A stretch of DNA of 64,000 nucleotides from Planctomycetaceae bacterium (GCA_016794985.1 JAEUIQ010000043.1:1-64000), one strand, 5' to 3'; numbered from the stretch's first letter, positions 54,179 through 63,606 are shown. Notes: generated by a model not told the origin, from the letters alone. Program-made: numbers and translations.

Positions 54179-54418
54179 TCAGATGGAAGACCCGGGCGGT
54201 TTTCCTCCCCCTGAACCCACTCCACCACTTGGAACCGGACTTGACGTGCCTTGATTCAAACCAGTGGCAATTCGTCGAAAGACTTGCTCGGTGTTTTGCC
54301 CTAAGACTTGTAAAGTACCGATGCAGGCAATGACAATCAGCCCAAGAACGACGGCGTACTCTACAGCCGTAGAACCTGATCTGCTCGTTGTTCTAAAGGG
54401 CCGTTGAAGTTGAGGCAT
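54179..54418 (-). CDS. Flp-family pilin (copy 2)
   Basis: This protein of 79 residues reads TSRSGSTAVEYAVVLGLIVIACIGTLQVLG near the N-terminus, the Flp motif (G/xTAVEYxxxLGLI) with Glu5-Tyr6. The tail is Gly/Pro/Ser-rich (SPVPSGGVGSGGGKPPGSSI). Flp pilins form thin bundled pili for surface attachment and are processed by TadV-type peptidase. No tad genes are in the window. Confidence 0.88.
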   Translation of the reverse strand: MPQLQRPFRTTSRSGSTAVEYAVVLGLIVIACIGTLQVLGQNTEQVFRRIATGLNQGTSSPVPSGGVGSGGGKPPGSSI

Positions 54419-54447
54419 GGACTCGAATGTCCTGGGTTCTCGAAGGA

Positions 54448-54744
54448 TTATCGTGACCGAGGCGGGGCCAATTCAATTTGAATAACCTCCGGGGCAGATA
54501 CTTCCGTACCCATCGGACTCGCAACTGCACCATCCACATCATTACCCATCAGCGCCCCAGATGCACGCTCCATCACTTGTCGTACATTTTGCCCGAGCAT
54601 TTGTATGCTGCTAAGACAGGCGATTACAATCAACCCTAATACAATGGCGTACTCGACCGCCGTATTGCCACGGCGAGAAAGCTTGGTGTAAGTCATCGGT
54701 GATAGTCGCATGACGCGTGCGCTAACTTTCTTGCCCCAGCACAT
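54448..54744 (-). CDS. Flp-family pilin (copy 1)
   Basis: This 98-residue protein contains SRRGNTAVEYAIVLGLIVIACLSSIQMLGQNV, near-identical to the following gene over the helix. The tail (ASPMGTEVSAPEVIQIELAPPRSR) is different. The start is uncertain: 54744 has AGG eight bases upstream, while Met codons at 54711 and 54696 would give shorter leaders. First gene of the unit that continues with the second pilin 29 bases on. Confidence 0.85.
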   Translation of the reverse strand: MCWGKKVSARVMRLSPMTYTKLSRRGNTAVEYAIVLGLIVIACLSSIQMLGQNVRQVMERASGALMGNDVDGAVASPMGTEVSAPEVIQIELAPPRSR

Positions 54745-54935
54745 AAGTGCAACCTGCTTTACCTGTTCCTTTAACGCTAGGACAGAAACTTGCGCTGTTT
54801 CACAAGCAATTGCCCATTATTCGAAATCAAATCACGGTTGGGGTATCGTAAGAGAATGATGTCCGGATTGTAGCAGTCGCATCGGTTTGGAGGAATTTGC
54901 AAAGGCTGACGCCCCGCCAAGGCGGGAACGCCAAC

Positions 54936-54966
54936 AAAAAAGGGAAGCCGCGAGTGGCGGCTTCCC
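54936..54966 (-). terminator. Rho-independent terminator of the EF-G gene
   Basis: Read on the minus strand, GGGAAGCCG...CGGCTTCCC form a 9-bp perfect stem (54942-54966) followed by TTTTTTG, 30 bases after the EF-G stop codon. Confidence 0.9.
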
Positions 54967-54996
54967 TTCGACTTCAATGGAGGTTTTGGCCAAGCG

Positions 54997-57087
54997 TTAT
55001 TCCGCAGCGACCAAGGCTTTCTTGCGTTCTTCGATGATTTCCATTTGGATGTTCGTGGGAACCTGGCGGTAACCTTTCAGCTCCATCGTGAACGTTCCTT
55101 GACCTTGTGTCATCGAGCGCAAGTCCGTGGCGTAACCGAAGGTCTCGCTCAACGGGACTTCGCAGACAATGACGCAAATGCCGCCCGCTTGTCCGTCGGT
55201 CGAAACGATCAAACCGCGACGACGAGTGATGTCGCCAACAACCGGACCTTGGAATTGGTCAGGTACTTCGATTTCAACCGTCATCACCGGTTCCAACAAC
55301 ACAGGGTTGGTCTTCGGCATGTATTCACGGAAGCACCCACGTGCACACGTTTGGAACGCCATTTCCGAGCTGTCAACATCGTGATAGGAACCATCCGTCA
55401 AGTGGACGCGGAATTTGACAACGGGGTACGCCGCCAATGTTCCCTTCGGCATGCAGCTGAAAAAGCCCTTGTCCACTGCCGGAATGAATTGGCGAGGAAT
55501 ACGACCCGAAACGATCGACTCTTCGAATTGGTAATCCCCTTCGAAATCGTCGCTCAGCGGTTCGATCGATCCTACGATGTGAGCAAATTGACCGGAACCA
55601 CCGGTTTGCTTCTTGTGTTTGTGATTGAATTCCACCGCACGAGTCGGCTTTTCGCGGTAACTCACTTTCGGAGCACCCACGATCACTTCGACTTTGTATT
55701 CGCGTCGAATTCGTTCGACATAAACTTCCAAGTGCAATTCGCCCATACCGGCCAAAATCGTCTCAGCCGTTTCTTCATCGGTGCTGACACGGAAAGTGGG
55801 ATCTTCTTTGCGGAACCGTTGCAAAGCCGAACTCAAGCGATCCGCATTGCTGCGGTCTTTTGGTTCGATGGCAATCTTGATCACTGGTTCCGGAACGTAA
55901 ATGCTTTCCAAGGTACACATTTGGTTCTCGGCACCGTAGGTATCGCCGGAGGCCGAGTCGATACCCATGATCGCCACGATGTCGCCCGCCGAGGCACTAT
56001 CGACTTCTTCGCGACGATCGGCATGCATCCGCACGATACGGCTGAATCGCTCTTTCTTCCGAGTACGCTGATTGAAATAGGTCTCGCCCTTCTTGGCGAT
56101 ACCTTGGTAAACTCGCATGAACGTCAACTGGCCGTATTCGTCATCGACGATTTTGAATGCCATACCCACGAATGGCTTTTCAGGGTTGGCTTCCAATTGA
56201 ACCTTCTTGGTCGCGTCGTGCCAATCGGAAGCTCGGACTTCGCGTTCCAACGGTGACGGCAAGTAGCGATTTACCGCATCCAACAGCAATTGGACACCTT
56301 TGTTTTTGTAAGCAGAGCCCACGAAAACCGGAGTTGCCTGCAACGACAGCACGGCCTTCTTGGTCACCGCGTGAATCATTTCTTCACTCGGTTCTTCACC
56401 ACCGAACAGCATTTCCATCATGTCGTCGCTGAACATGGCCAAACCTTCGATCATCTTTTGGCGATATTCAACGGCCTGATCTTGGAAAGCTGCAGGAATG
56501 GCTTCTTCGCGGACTTTTTCACCATTCGCACCATCAAAGAAGTAAGCCTTCATCTTGATCAGGTCGATACAGCCCTCAAAGGTTTCACCAGCACCCATCG
56601 GGATTTGCATCAGAATGGCGTCGGTGCCCAACTTGTCCTTCATCTGCTTGCAGACCTTGAATGGGTCCGCACCGGTTCGATCCATCTTGTTGACGAAGCC
56701 CAAGCGTGGAACACCGTAACGCTTCATCTGACGATCGACGGTCAAAGATTGAGCTTGCACGCCACCAACGGAGCAAAGAACCAAAATCGCCCCGTCCAAA
56801 ACGCGAAGCGACCGTTCGACTTCTACTGTGAAGTCCACGTGACCAGGTGTATCGATCAAGTTGACCTTGTTGCCTTGCCATTGCAACGAAGTCGCCGCAC
56901 TGGTGATTGTGATTCCGCGTTCCTTCTCCAGTTCCATGTGATCCATCACGGCGCCGTCGCCACCACCCTTCACCTCTTCAATTTTGTGAATGCGGCCGGC
57001 ATAAAACAGAATTCGCTCGCTGAGCGTTGTTTTGCCGGAGTCGATGTGGGCGGAAATGCCGATGTTGCGAACCTTGTTCAAGTCCAT
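54997..57087 (-). CDS. fusA: Elongation factor G (spd/mitochondrial-like type)
   Basis: This 696-residue translational GTPase starts MDLNKVRNIGISAHIDSGKTT (G1), with GITITSAATS (G2), DTPGH (G3), NKMDRTGADP (G4) and GSAYKNKG (G5). Domains II-V follow: AGMGELHLEVYVERIRREYKVE in domain III and the tip motif QFQGPVVGDITRRRG in domain V. The Ser in HIDSGKTT rather than Ala places it with mitochondrial EF-G1 and the spirochaete/planctomycete/delta group. It drives ribosomal translocation. The ATG at 57087 has AGGTG six bases upstream; a GTG three codons earlier is an alternative. It ends in a strong terminator. Confidence 0.95.
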   Translation of the reverse strand: MDLNKVRNIGISAHIDSGKTTLSERILFYAGRIHKIEEVKGGGDGAVMDHMELEKERGITITSAATSLQWQGNKVNLIDTPGHVDFTVEVERSLRVLDGAILVLCSVGGVQAQSLTVDRQMKRYGVPRLGFVNKMDRTGADPFKVCKQMKDKLGTDAILMQIPMGAGETFEGCIDLIKMKAYFFDGANGEKVREEAIPAAFQDQAVEYRQKMIEGLAMFSDDMMEMLFGGEEPSEEMIHAVTKKAVLSLQATPVFVGSAYKNKGVQLLLDAVNRYLPSPLEREVRASDWHDATKKVQLEANPEKPFVGMAFKIVDDEYGQLTFMRVYQGIAKKGETYFNQRTRKKERFSRIVRMHADRREEVDSASAGDIVAIMGIDSASGDTYGAENQMCTLESIYVPEPVIKIAIEPKDRSNADRLSSALQRFRKEDPTFRVSTDEETAETILAGMGELHLEVYVERIRREYKVEVIVGAPKVSYREKPTRAVEFNHKHKKQTGGSGQFAHIVGSIEPLSDDFEGDYQFEESIVSGRIPRQFIPAVDKGFFSCMPKGTLAAYPVVKFRVHLTDGSYHDVDSSEMAFQTCARGCFREYMPKTNPVLLEPVMTVEIEVPDQFQGPVVGDITRRRGLIVSTDGQAGGICVIVCEVPLSETFGYATDLRSMTQGQGTFTMELKGYRQVPTNIQMEIIEERKKALVAAE

Positions 57088-57502
57088 ATTGATCACCTAT
57101 CAAGAAAACAGGCCAACCCGAAGTTGACCGGGGAAAACCGCCGGGAACCGTACCCAACGGAAGGAAAGATCACGTCTCGAAGACGTCGAGAGAGACACCG
57201 CCCAAATTGCCGGACCGCTTCTGTTCCAGGATCATGCCCTGCAACCAAAGAGACGACCTACAGGCGGAGGGAACCACCAGAATACCGGCGGGGGGATCCA
57301 CCAGAATATGGTGCTCAAACTGCTCGAATAAAGGTCATCGGCGAATTCTTCCCGGATTACGATACCCGTTACCACGAACCGGTTCGCCAGAAACGGCCAA
57401 CCCATCTGTTCCGACACCAAACGACACCCCAACGTTCGCGAAAGGCAACGACGGTCTAAACTTTAGCCGGATTTAGAAAACTGGCAAGGCCAATTGGAAA
57501 AA
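57088..57502. other. Intergenic region between EF-G and topoisomerase I genes
   Basis: About 415 bases without a supported gene. A short direct repeat CCACCAGAATA occurs near 57268 and 57299, on each side of a G-rich stretch. It contains the EF-G promoter region; no sigma-70 box could be assigned with confidence. Confidence 0.4.
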
Positions 57503-60226
57503 TCAAGATTTCTTCTTGCTTGACTTTTTGGTGGTGGCTTTGGCAGATTTCTTGCCCCCGGCGGTCCGATTGGCACCACGGCCGGGGCTGCGTTTGGCCT
57601 TCTTCGTACCGCCAGTCGCGGCAGCTCGCTCTGCCAGCAAACGCTGCGCGATTTCGTCGGTGACGGTCTCCGGGGCCATGGTCTTTGGCAGGCTGGCATT
57701 CGTTTCGCCGTCGGTCAAATACGGGCCGTAACGTCCTTCAAGGAGCTTGATCGGTTGGCCGGTTACCGGAGAATCGGCCAGTACTTTCAGCGGCTCTTTC
57801 GCCGCCGAGCGGCCGCCAAAGCGAGGCTTCGCCAGCAGTTCGCCAGCTTGTTCGAGAGTTATCGTCAGCAAGTTCAATCCCGCCGGTATCGAACGGGTCT
57901 CGGCACCGCATTTCACGTACGGACCAAAACGGCCATTGTGAGCCAAGACCGGTTCTCCCAATGGCTCATAAACGCCCAAATTTCTGGGCAAGGATAACAA
58001 CGCCAACGCCATCTCTACGGTCACGTCGCCCGGTTCCATGCCTTTGAGCAGCGAGGCATTGATGGGTTTTTCTTTGCCTTCCGGGTCCGCCACCGCCAAT
58101 TGGACATACGGTCCAAAACGGCCGCTCTTCACATAGACTTCTCGCCCCGTGTTGGGGCAGACCCCCAGCGGAGTATCTCCCACTGCGGATTGGGCCAACA
58201 GTTCCGTTGCTTTGGCCAGCGTTAATTCGTCTGGCGGCAGGTCGTCCGGCACACTGGCTTTGCGATCTTCGCCCTGCTGAATGAGTGTCGCTTCCGAGTA
58301 CACACGGACACTAATGGGCGCCGGGTTGGGTTGCTCGGCCGTCGCGGGTGGCGTCCCCAAGGGGAAGGTACAAACATCGGCACTGCTGACAGACATGTTG
58401 TCCAGCAACTGCTGCTTGAGGCCGTCGTTGGCTGAGCCGAAGTAAAAGTCGCCCAAATACTTGCTGCTCGAAAGTTCGTTGCGGCTGATCGAATCCAACA
58501 AGTCTTCCATCTCGGCGGTAAATTGGTAATCGACGAGCTTGGGAAAGTTCTCTTCCAAAATTCGGACCATGGAAAACGCTTGCCACCGTGGCACCAGGGC
58601 ATTGCCCCGTTTGAATACATAATTTCGGCGCTGGATGGTTTCGATAATGGCCGCGTACGTACTGGGCCGACCAATTCCCAGCCGTTCCAGTTCGCGAGTT
58701 AGCGAGGCTTCGCTGAACCTCGCCGGGGGCTGGGTCGTGTGATCCTTGGCGTTCAAGTCCCGACAATCAACCGCTTCACCCTCGCGAACGGACGGCAAGA
58801 TTTTTTCTTGATCCGCCAATTCTGCGGAAGGGTCGTCCGAGCCTTCCACATAAGCCCGCAAGTATCCCGGGAATTCAATCGTTTTTCCGGACGCTTGAAA
58901 AACCGCCTCGCCGCCCGAAACTTGGACGGTCACGCGATTGCCGGTCGCGGCGGCCATTTGGCACGCCACGGTCCGCTTCCAGATCATTTCGTACAGGCGA
59001 TACTCGTCGTCACTCAATTGGCCCGCGACTTCTTTGGGGAAGCGAAAGGAAGTGCCGGCAGGGCGGATGGCTTCGTGAGCTTCTTGCGCGTTTTTGCTCT
59101 TCGAGGCATAGCGGCGCGGCGAGTCGGGCAAATACTCGGGTCCGTATTCTTGTCGGACAAGCGTTCGGGCCGCTTGAATCGCTTGGTCGCTCAAATTGGT
59201 CGAGTCCGTACGCATATAAGTGATGAACCCGTTTTCATACAAAGACTGCGAGGCGCTCATTGTCCGACGCGCGGTAAAGCCCAGTTTGCGATTGGCTTCC
59301 TGTTGCAGCGTGCTAGTGATGAACGGTGGCGAAGGATGTTGCGAATACGGTTTGACTTCCTGTTTGGAGACCTGGAATCTGGCTTGTCGCAACTTCTCTC
59401 GCCAAGATTCGGCGGTCGTCCGGTCCAACAACACCAAGGAGTCGTCTTTGAGACGACCGGTCGTGGAATCGAAGTCTTTGCCAATCGCCAAACGCTTGCC
59501 ACCAATCGAGATCAGCGTTGCATCAAAAAATTGGCCCGTTCCGGTCGCGAAGTTGGCAATGAGGTCCCAATAGGTCGCGTCGACGAACGCGATTCTTTCT
59601 CGCTCGCGATTGACGATCAACCGAACGGCGACGCTTTGCACGCGTCCCGCTGATTGGCCCAGCCTTTTCTTCCAAAGGTACTCGCTGATTTCGTATCCGT
59701 AGAGTCGGTCAAGGATGCGGCGGGTTTCCTGAGCCTTCACCAGTCCATCGTCGATGGTCCGCGGACTTTGTAGCGCTTCATCAATCGCCGTCTGGGTGAT
59801 TTCATGGAAAACCATGCGGTGCACCGGCACCTTGGGTTGCAAAATTTCGTGCAAGTGCCAACTGATGGCTTCTCCTTCGCGGTCCTCGTCCGTCGCCAGG
59901 AACAGTTCGTCGGACTCTTTGAGCAACTTTTTAAGCTTTGTGATTTGGGCCTTTTTGCCCGGCGGGACGATGTAAACCGGCTCGAAGTCTTTATCCACGT
60001 TAACGGCCAACCGTGCCCAGGGCTCCGACTTGAATTGTTCGGGGATATCTTTTTTGCCGGTCGGAAGGTCGCGAACATGCCCGATACTGGCCTCAACGGC
60101 AAAGTTGCGGCCCAGAAACTTGCTAATCGTACGAGCTTTGGCCGGGGACTCGACGATGACCAACGACTTCTTGTTTCCGGTCCCGGAAGCTTTTTTGCCG
60201 GGTTTCCCTGATTCGGATTTCGCCAT
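57503..60226 (-). CDS. topA: DNA topoisomerase I
   Basis: This 907-residue type IA topoisomerase relaxes negative supercoils. A Toprim domain (residues 20-145: SLVIVESPAKARTISKFLG, ATDEDREGEAISWHL) is followed by the catalytic region with Tyr337 in GFITYMRTDSTNLS and QEAHEAIRPA. The C-terminal part has no zinc-finger Cys quartets. Instead it has repeated Topo_C-type units (VYVKSGRFGPYVQLA, VLAHNGRFGPYVKCG, IKLLEGRYGPYLTDG) and a Lys-rich tail, similar in plan to actinobacterial TopA. It is divergent from the SurA/PpiD-like gene. Confidence 0.96.
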   Translation of the reverse strand: MAKSESGKPGKKASGTGNKKSLVIVESPAKARTISKFLGRNFAVEASIGHVRDLPTGKKDIPEQFKSEPWARLAVNVDKDFEPVYIVPPGKKAQITKLKKLLKESDELFLATDEDREGEAISWHLHEILQPKVPVHRMVFHEITQTAIDEALQSPRTIDDGLVKAQETRRILDRLYGYEISEYLWKKRLGQSAGRVQSVAVRLIVNRERERIAFVDATYWDLIANFATGTGQFFDATLISIGGKRLAIGKDFDSTTGRLKDDSLVLLDRTTAESWREKLRQARFQVSKQEVKPYSQHPSPPFITSTLQQEANRKLGFTARRTMSASQSLYENGFITYMRTDSTNLSDQAIQAARTLVRQEYGPEYLPDSPRRYASKSKNAQEAHEAIRPAGTSFRFPKEVAGQLSDDEYRLYEMIWKRTVACQMAAATGNRVTVQVSGGEAVFQASGKTIEFPGYLRAYVEGSDDPSAELADQEKILPSVREGEAVDCRDLNAKDHTTQPPARFSEASLTRELERLGIGRPSTYAAIIETIQRRNYVFKRGNALVPRWQAFSMVRILEENFPKLVDYQFTAEMEDLLDSISRNELSSSKYLGDFYFGSANDGLKQQLLDNMSVSSADVCTFPLGTPPATAEQPNPAPISVRVYSEATLIQQGEDRKASVPDDLPPDELTLAKATELLAQSAVGDTPLGVCPNTGREVYVKSGRFGPYVQLAVADPEGKEKPINASLLKGMEPGDVTVEMALALLSLPRNLGVYEPLGEPVLAHNGRFGPYVKCGAETRSIPAGLNLLTITLEQAGELLAKPRFGGRSAAKEPLKVLADSPVTGQPIKLLEGRYGPYLTDGETNASLPKTMAPETVTDEIAQRLLAERAAATGGTKKAKRSPGRGANRTAGGKKSAKATTKKSSKKKS

Positions 60227-60396
60227 TGGAAAGTTTCGCTATCGATGAAGGTGCTTGCGGAAATGCGGAAGTCCATCTCGGTACTGCGGCCAGAAAATAC
60301 TGGCGGTCGAAGTTGCCGGGGTGGCGAATTGCTCAATGATTAATGGGTTTTGGCATCCTTGGCAAGGCGATGTTGATATCCAAACAAGGATTGGGA

Positions 60397-60424
60397 TTGA
60401 ATTAAACCACTGTCGCTCTACAAT
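60397..60424 (+). promoter_or_regulatory. Sigma-70-type promoter candidate
   Basis: TTGAAT (60397-60402) and TACAAT (60419-60424) with a 16-base spacer, 97 bases upstream of the SurA/PpiD-like start. TACAAT-like boxes also precede several other genes in this window. Confidence 0.5.
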
Positions 60425-60520
60425 GGTCGCTCTTCCGTAATGGAGCAAAAACAGGGGAGGTTTCTGCCGTGGCGGTACTTTTGGGCCGGTCAATTTTCGA
60501 AGTTTAGGAATTCGAGCAAC

Positions 60521-62986
60521 ATGAATCCGTTGACGTGGATGCGTGAAAATCAGCACAAGATGCTAGTTTTCTTCACAGTGATGTTGATGGCCGGTTTCGG
60601 GGCGCTATCGGTCATGTCGACGAACGTTCCGCAAAACGCGGCTCCCAAAGACGAAATCGTGCCGAAACCGGCTGTTTCGTGGAGCAAGGGGACGATTACC
60701 GACATCGAATTGATGGAAGCCTGGCGGCGACGGCTGGCGCTGACGGTTTACCGCGAAAAACTGCTCGCGGCCGCCCAGCAAATCGATCCCAATTACACGC
60801 CCAGCGAAAACGTGATGCTCGGGTCCGCAGCTTCAGAAGATGTACCCGCCCAAGCTCGGATGGTCGAGACCTTTAATGTGATGCTTTTGGCCCAAAAGGC
60901 CCGCGATTTGGGGATCCAGGCTTCCGACGACACGATCGACATCATACTCCGCCGTGTTTACAACGTGCTGAGCCTCAACGACATGCGAGCCATCGCGACC
61001 GAAGTCGGCCGCGAAGCCGGGATGATGTCTTACGCCGATTTCCGTGAACTTCTGAAACGGGAATTTTTGGCCAAGCAAGCCTTTATGCTGGGAATTGAAG
61101 CGGGACTGCCCCAGAATGTGAACCCGGCTGCGGCCTTCTCTTACTACTGCAGAATCAATCGCAAATTCGATTGTCAAGTTCTGGAATTAAAGGTTGACGA
61201 TTATCTGAGCAAGGTCACGGAGACGCCCAGCGATTCCGAACTGAAAGCTCTCTTCGCGGAAGGCCAATATCGTTATCCGACTTTTGACGGCTCGAAGGCC
61301 GGATTCAAGATCGGCAATCGATTGAAATTGCAGTACTTCACGGCAGACACCTCAGCAGTACTAAATCGATTGGCGGCCGAGATCCCGCTGGAAGAGGTCC
61401 GCGCCGAGTACGACCGATTGTTGGCCGAGAAAGATCCGTTGGTTTATACGCCTCCTCCAACCCCCCTCCCCAGCAGCGACTTGGACCCGGCGAATTTCCT
61501 CAAGAACTTGGGTGGGGACATCCCGTTGAACGGTCCCGCGTTGACCCCGCCAGCTAATTCGGGAGACGGTACGACTCCGCCGGTGGTCCCGCCAACGGGC
61601 TCCGGTGACTTGGACCTTCCGCCACCAGTGCCGCCGACCGCCGAGGGTGAAACGAAACAAGAAGCCGGTGGTCAGGGCGAAAGCCAAGAAAACAGCGGAA
61701 AGACCGGCGAATCCGGGGAAAACGCAGGTGGTTCCGGCGATGAACAGGGCGGTTCCGGCGATGAACAGGGCGGTGGCGATGGCGGAATCCGGGAATTCGT
61801 CTCCCTCAGCATTCGGCCCGAGACGCAAGATGCAACCCCGCCGGCAACGCAGGAAACGCCGCCGGTAACTCAGGAAACAACGCCGGCGACCCAGGAAACG
61901 CCGCCGGTAACGCAGGAGACACCGCCTGTCCAGGAAGCGGTTCCGCCAGTGCAAGAAACGGCACCTGCGCAGGAGCAGCCTCCGGCGACCGCCGCCACAA
62001 CGGAGCAAGCACCTGCGGAAGGGTCTGCTCCCACTCAAGACCCGTCCACGACCCAGGCGACACCGCCGCCAGCGGAACCCAAAATTCGAACGTTCGAAGA
62101 GACGGAACAAGAGATTCGCCGCCGATTGGCTGGACCCAAGGCCATGGAGTTGGTTAAGGTCGGCTTCGACGATATCAACAAAAGCTTGCGAGTCTATCGG
62201 AGCGACGACCGGATCCATAAAGCCAATCCGGAAACCGAGCCGGCTGCACAGCCAATCGATTTTGCGGCATTGGCAAAGAAGCATCAGTTGATTTTTGGGG
62301 AGACGCCAGTTGTCGATCAAGCGACCTTAGCCAAAACCAATCTCGGGAGCATTGGTGGGCCGGAAAATAGCTTTGCGAACCAACTCTTCGGAAGTTTTGA
62401 CAGGCTTTCGCAAGATCCGTTTGCCCCCTTGCAGGTAGATGGCGGGACTTTGGTTTGGATTACTGAGGCCTTTCCAGCGCGTGCAGGTGATTTTGATGAA
62501 CTGAAGGAGCAGGTTGTTCAATACTGGAAAATGCAGAAGGCCCGTGAATTGGCCCTGGCTGACGCGAAGGCCAAGGCGGGCGAAGTCAAAGAGGGGCAGA
62601 AACTAAAGGATGTATTCTCTGCGGCCGTCGACACAGGGGCATTTTCTTGGCTGACTAGCGATATGTTTGGCCAAGGATTGCGAATTTCGCCCGTGACGGG
62701 GACCGATAGGGTGGGCGAGGAATTCATGGAAACTGTATCAGGCCTAGAAGTTGGCAAAACGACCACCGCATTCAATGGCGACCGCAGCCGAGTGTATGTC
62801 ATTTACAAGACGGCAAACGCTGGGCAAACCGATGAAGAATTGATCAACCAATTCCTCACCTCGGTGGGTTCATTCCGCGACTACCCATTTCAGGTTCGGT
62901 CCGTGTTGCAGCAGCGGGAATTCCAAGCCGGCACCAAGTTCGTTGAGAACGTTCGCGACGAATACAAGGTCAATTTCATCGAATAA
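60521..62986 (+). CDS. Membrane-anchored SurA/PpiD-like protein with Pro/Gln/Thr-rich insert
   Basis: This protein of 821 residues has one N-terminal transmembrane helix (HKMLVFFTVMLMAGFGALSVM) and a chaperone-like helical region (ITDIELMEAWRRRLALTVYREKLL, and LAQKARDLGIQASDDTIDIILRRVY) as in SurA_N/PpiD. A low-complexity insert at about residues 310-530 has TQETPPVTQETTPATQETPP repeats and GGSGDEQGGSGDEQ. A C-terminal helical part follows (FAALAKKHQLIFGETPVVDQATLA). I see no intact parvulin domain. It probably assists folding of exported or outer-membrane proteins. The start at 60521 is the first Met with the anchor helix at normal distance; a longer frame begins at 60440. Confidence 0.8.
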   Translation: MNPLTWMRENQHKMLVFFTVMLMAGFGALSVMSTNVPQNAAPKDEIVPKPAVSWSKGTITDIELMEAWRRRLALTVYREKLLAAAQQIDPNYTPSENVMLGSAASEDVPAQARMVETFNVMLLAQKARDLGIQASDDTIDIILRRVYNVLSLNDMRAIATEVGREAGMMSYADFRELLKREFLAKQAFMLGIEAGLPQNVNPAAAFSYYCRINRKFDCQVLELKVDDYLSKVTETPSDSELKALFAEGQYRYPTFDGSKAGFKIGNRLKLQYFTADTSAVLNRLAAEIPLEEVRAEYDRLLAEKDPLVYTPPPTPLPSSDLDPANFLKNLGGDIPLNGPALTPPANSGDGTTPPVVPPTGSGDLDLPPPVPPTAEGETKQEAGGQGESQENSGKTGESGENAGGSGDEQGGSGDEQGGGDGGIREFVSLSIRPETQDATPPATQETPPVTQETTPATQETPPVTQETPPVQEAVPPVQETAPAQEQPPATAATTEQAPAEGSAPTQDPSTTQATPPPAEPKIRTFEETEQEIRRRLAGPKAMELVKVGFDDINKSLRVYRSDDRIHKANPETEPAAQPIDFAALAKKHQLIFGETPVVDQATLAKTNLGSIGGPENSFANQLFGSFDRLSQDPFAPLQVDGGTLVWITEAFPARAGDFDELKEQVVQYWKMQKARELALADAKAKAGEVKEGQKLKDVFSAAVDTGAFSWLTSDMFGQGLRISPVTGTDRVGEEFMETVSGLEVGKTTTAFNGDRSRVYVIYKTANAGQTDEELINQFLTSVGSFRDYPFQVRSVLQQREFQAGTKFVENVRDEYKVNFIE

Positions 62987-63062
62987 ACTTCTGATTTGGG
63001 GCTCGACTTGCACCGCTCGGTTGGTTACACTTTCCCGTCCGCCTAATGACTTGAAATCGGTT

Positions 63063-63144
63063 GACCGTGCCTACGGTCACGCCGGATTTTTGCTGGCCCT
63101 TCATACGGTCAGGTTAGAATGGGGCTGACCGTTCCCGCGGTCAG
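63063..63144. repeat. Two gaccg/cggtc hairpins related to the 33-bp array
   Basis: GACCGT-GCCT-ACGGTC (63063-63078) and CTGACCG-N6-CGGTCAG (63125-63144), the second followed by ATTAGA as the array units at 29768 are followed by ATTCGG. The interval 62987-63258 has no other feature except the upstream region of rplU. Confidence 0.65.
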
Positions 63145-63258
63145 ATTAGATGGCGGTGCAAGCTCAGCCAATTGAGCAGTACGGCCCCCGATCATGTACA
63201 GACTAAACCCAGATATACTCCTGGATTAACGCCCGAAAATAAGCTTGGAAAATTAGCC

Positions 63259-63606
63259 ATGAGCGAATCAACCCCAACCAATCCAACTGTTCCCTACGCC
63301 ATCGTGTGCAATGGCGGCCGTCAGTATCGTGTCACGGAAGGCATGGTCGTTGACATTGACTACCGTGAGGGCTTGGAGTCGGGTGCGGAAGTCGTGTTTG
63401 ATCGTGTCTTGGCGGTTTCGGATGGATCAAACTTCCGCTTGGGCACGCCCGCATTGGCCGGTTTGACCGTTTCCGCGAAGGTGATTGGACAAACGAAGGG
63501 CGACAAAGTCTTTATCCAGAAATTCCGTCGTCGCAAGAATTCGAAGCGTCGTACGGGTCACCGCCAAAAATATACGCGCGTTGAATTCGGCAAAGTGCCA
63601 AGTTAA
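63259..63606 (+). CDS. rplU: 50S ribosomal protein L21
   Basis: This protein of 115 residues has the L21 pattern: YAIVCNGGRQYRVTEGMVVDID near the start, then VIGQTKGDKVFIQKFRRRKNSKRRTGHRQKYTRVEF. It binds 23S rRNA. It starts at 63259 with the short N-terminal extension SESTPTNPTVP. The usual next gene, rpmA (L27), does not follow; a membrane protein frame begins 96 bases downstream instead. A small GC-rich inverted repeat (GGGGGT...ACCCCC) near 63632-63650 lacks a T run. Confidence 0.95.
   Translation: MSESTPTNPTVPYAIVCNGGRQYRVTEGMVVDIDYREGLESGAEVVFDRVLAVSDGSNFRLGTPALAGLTVSAKVIGQTKGDKVFIQKFRRRKNSKRRTGHRQKYTRVEFGKVPS

Noticed and set aside
55045..57459. Two long plus-strand open frames across the EF-G region
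   Set aside because: They are antisense to a highly conserved gene; codon constraints of EF-G explain the lack of stops.
58739..59653. 304-codon plus-strand open frame over topA
   Set aside because: Antisense to the topoisomerase catalytic region, without recognisable content.
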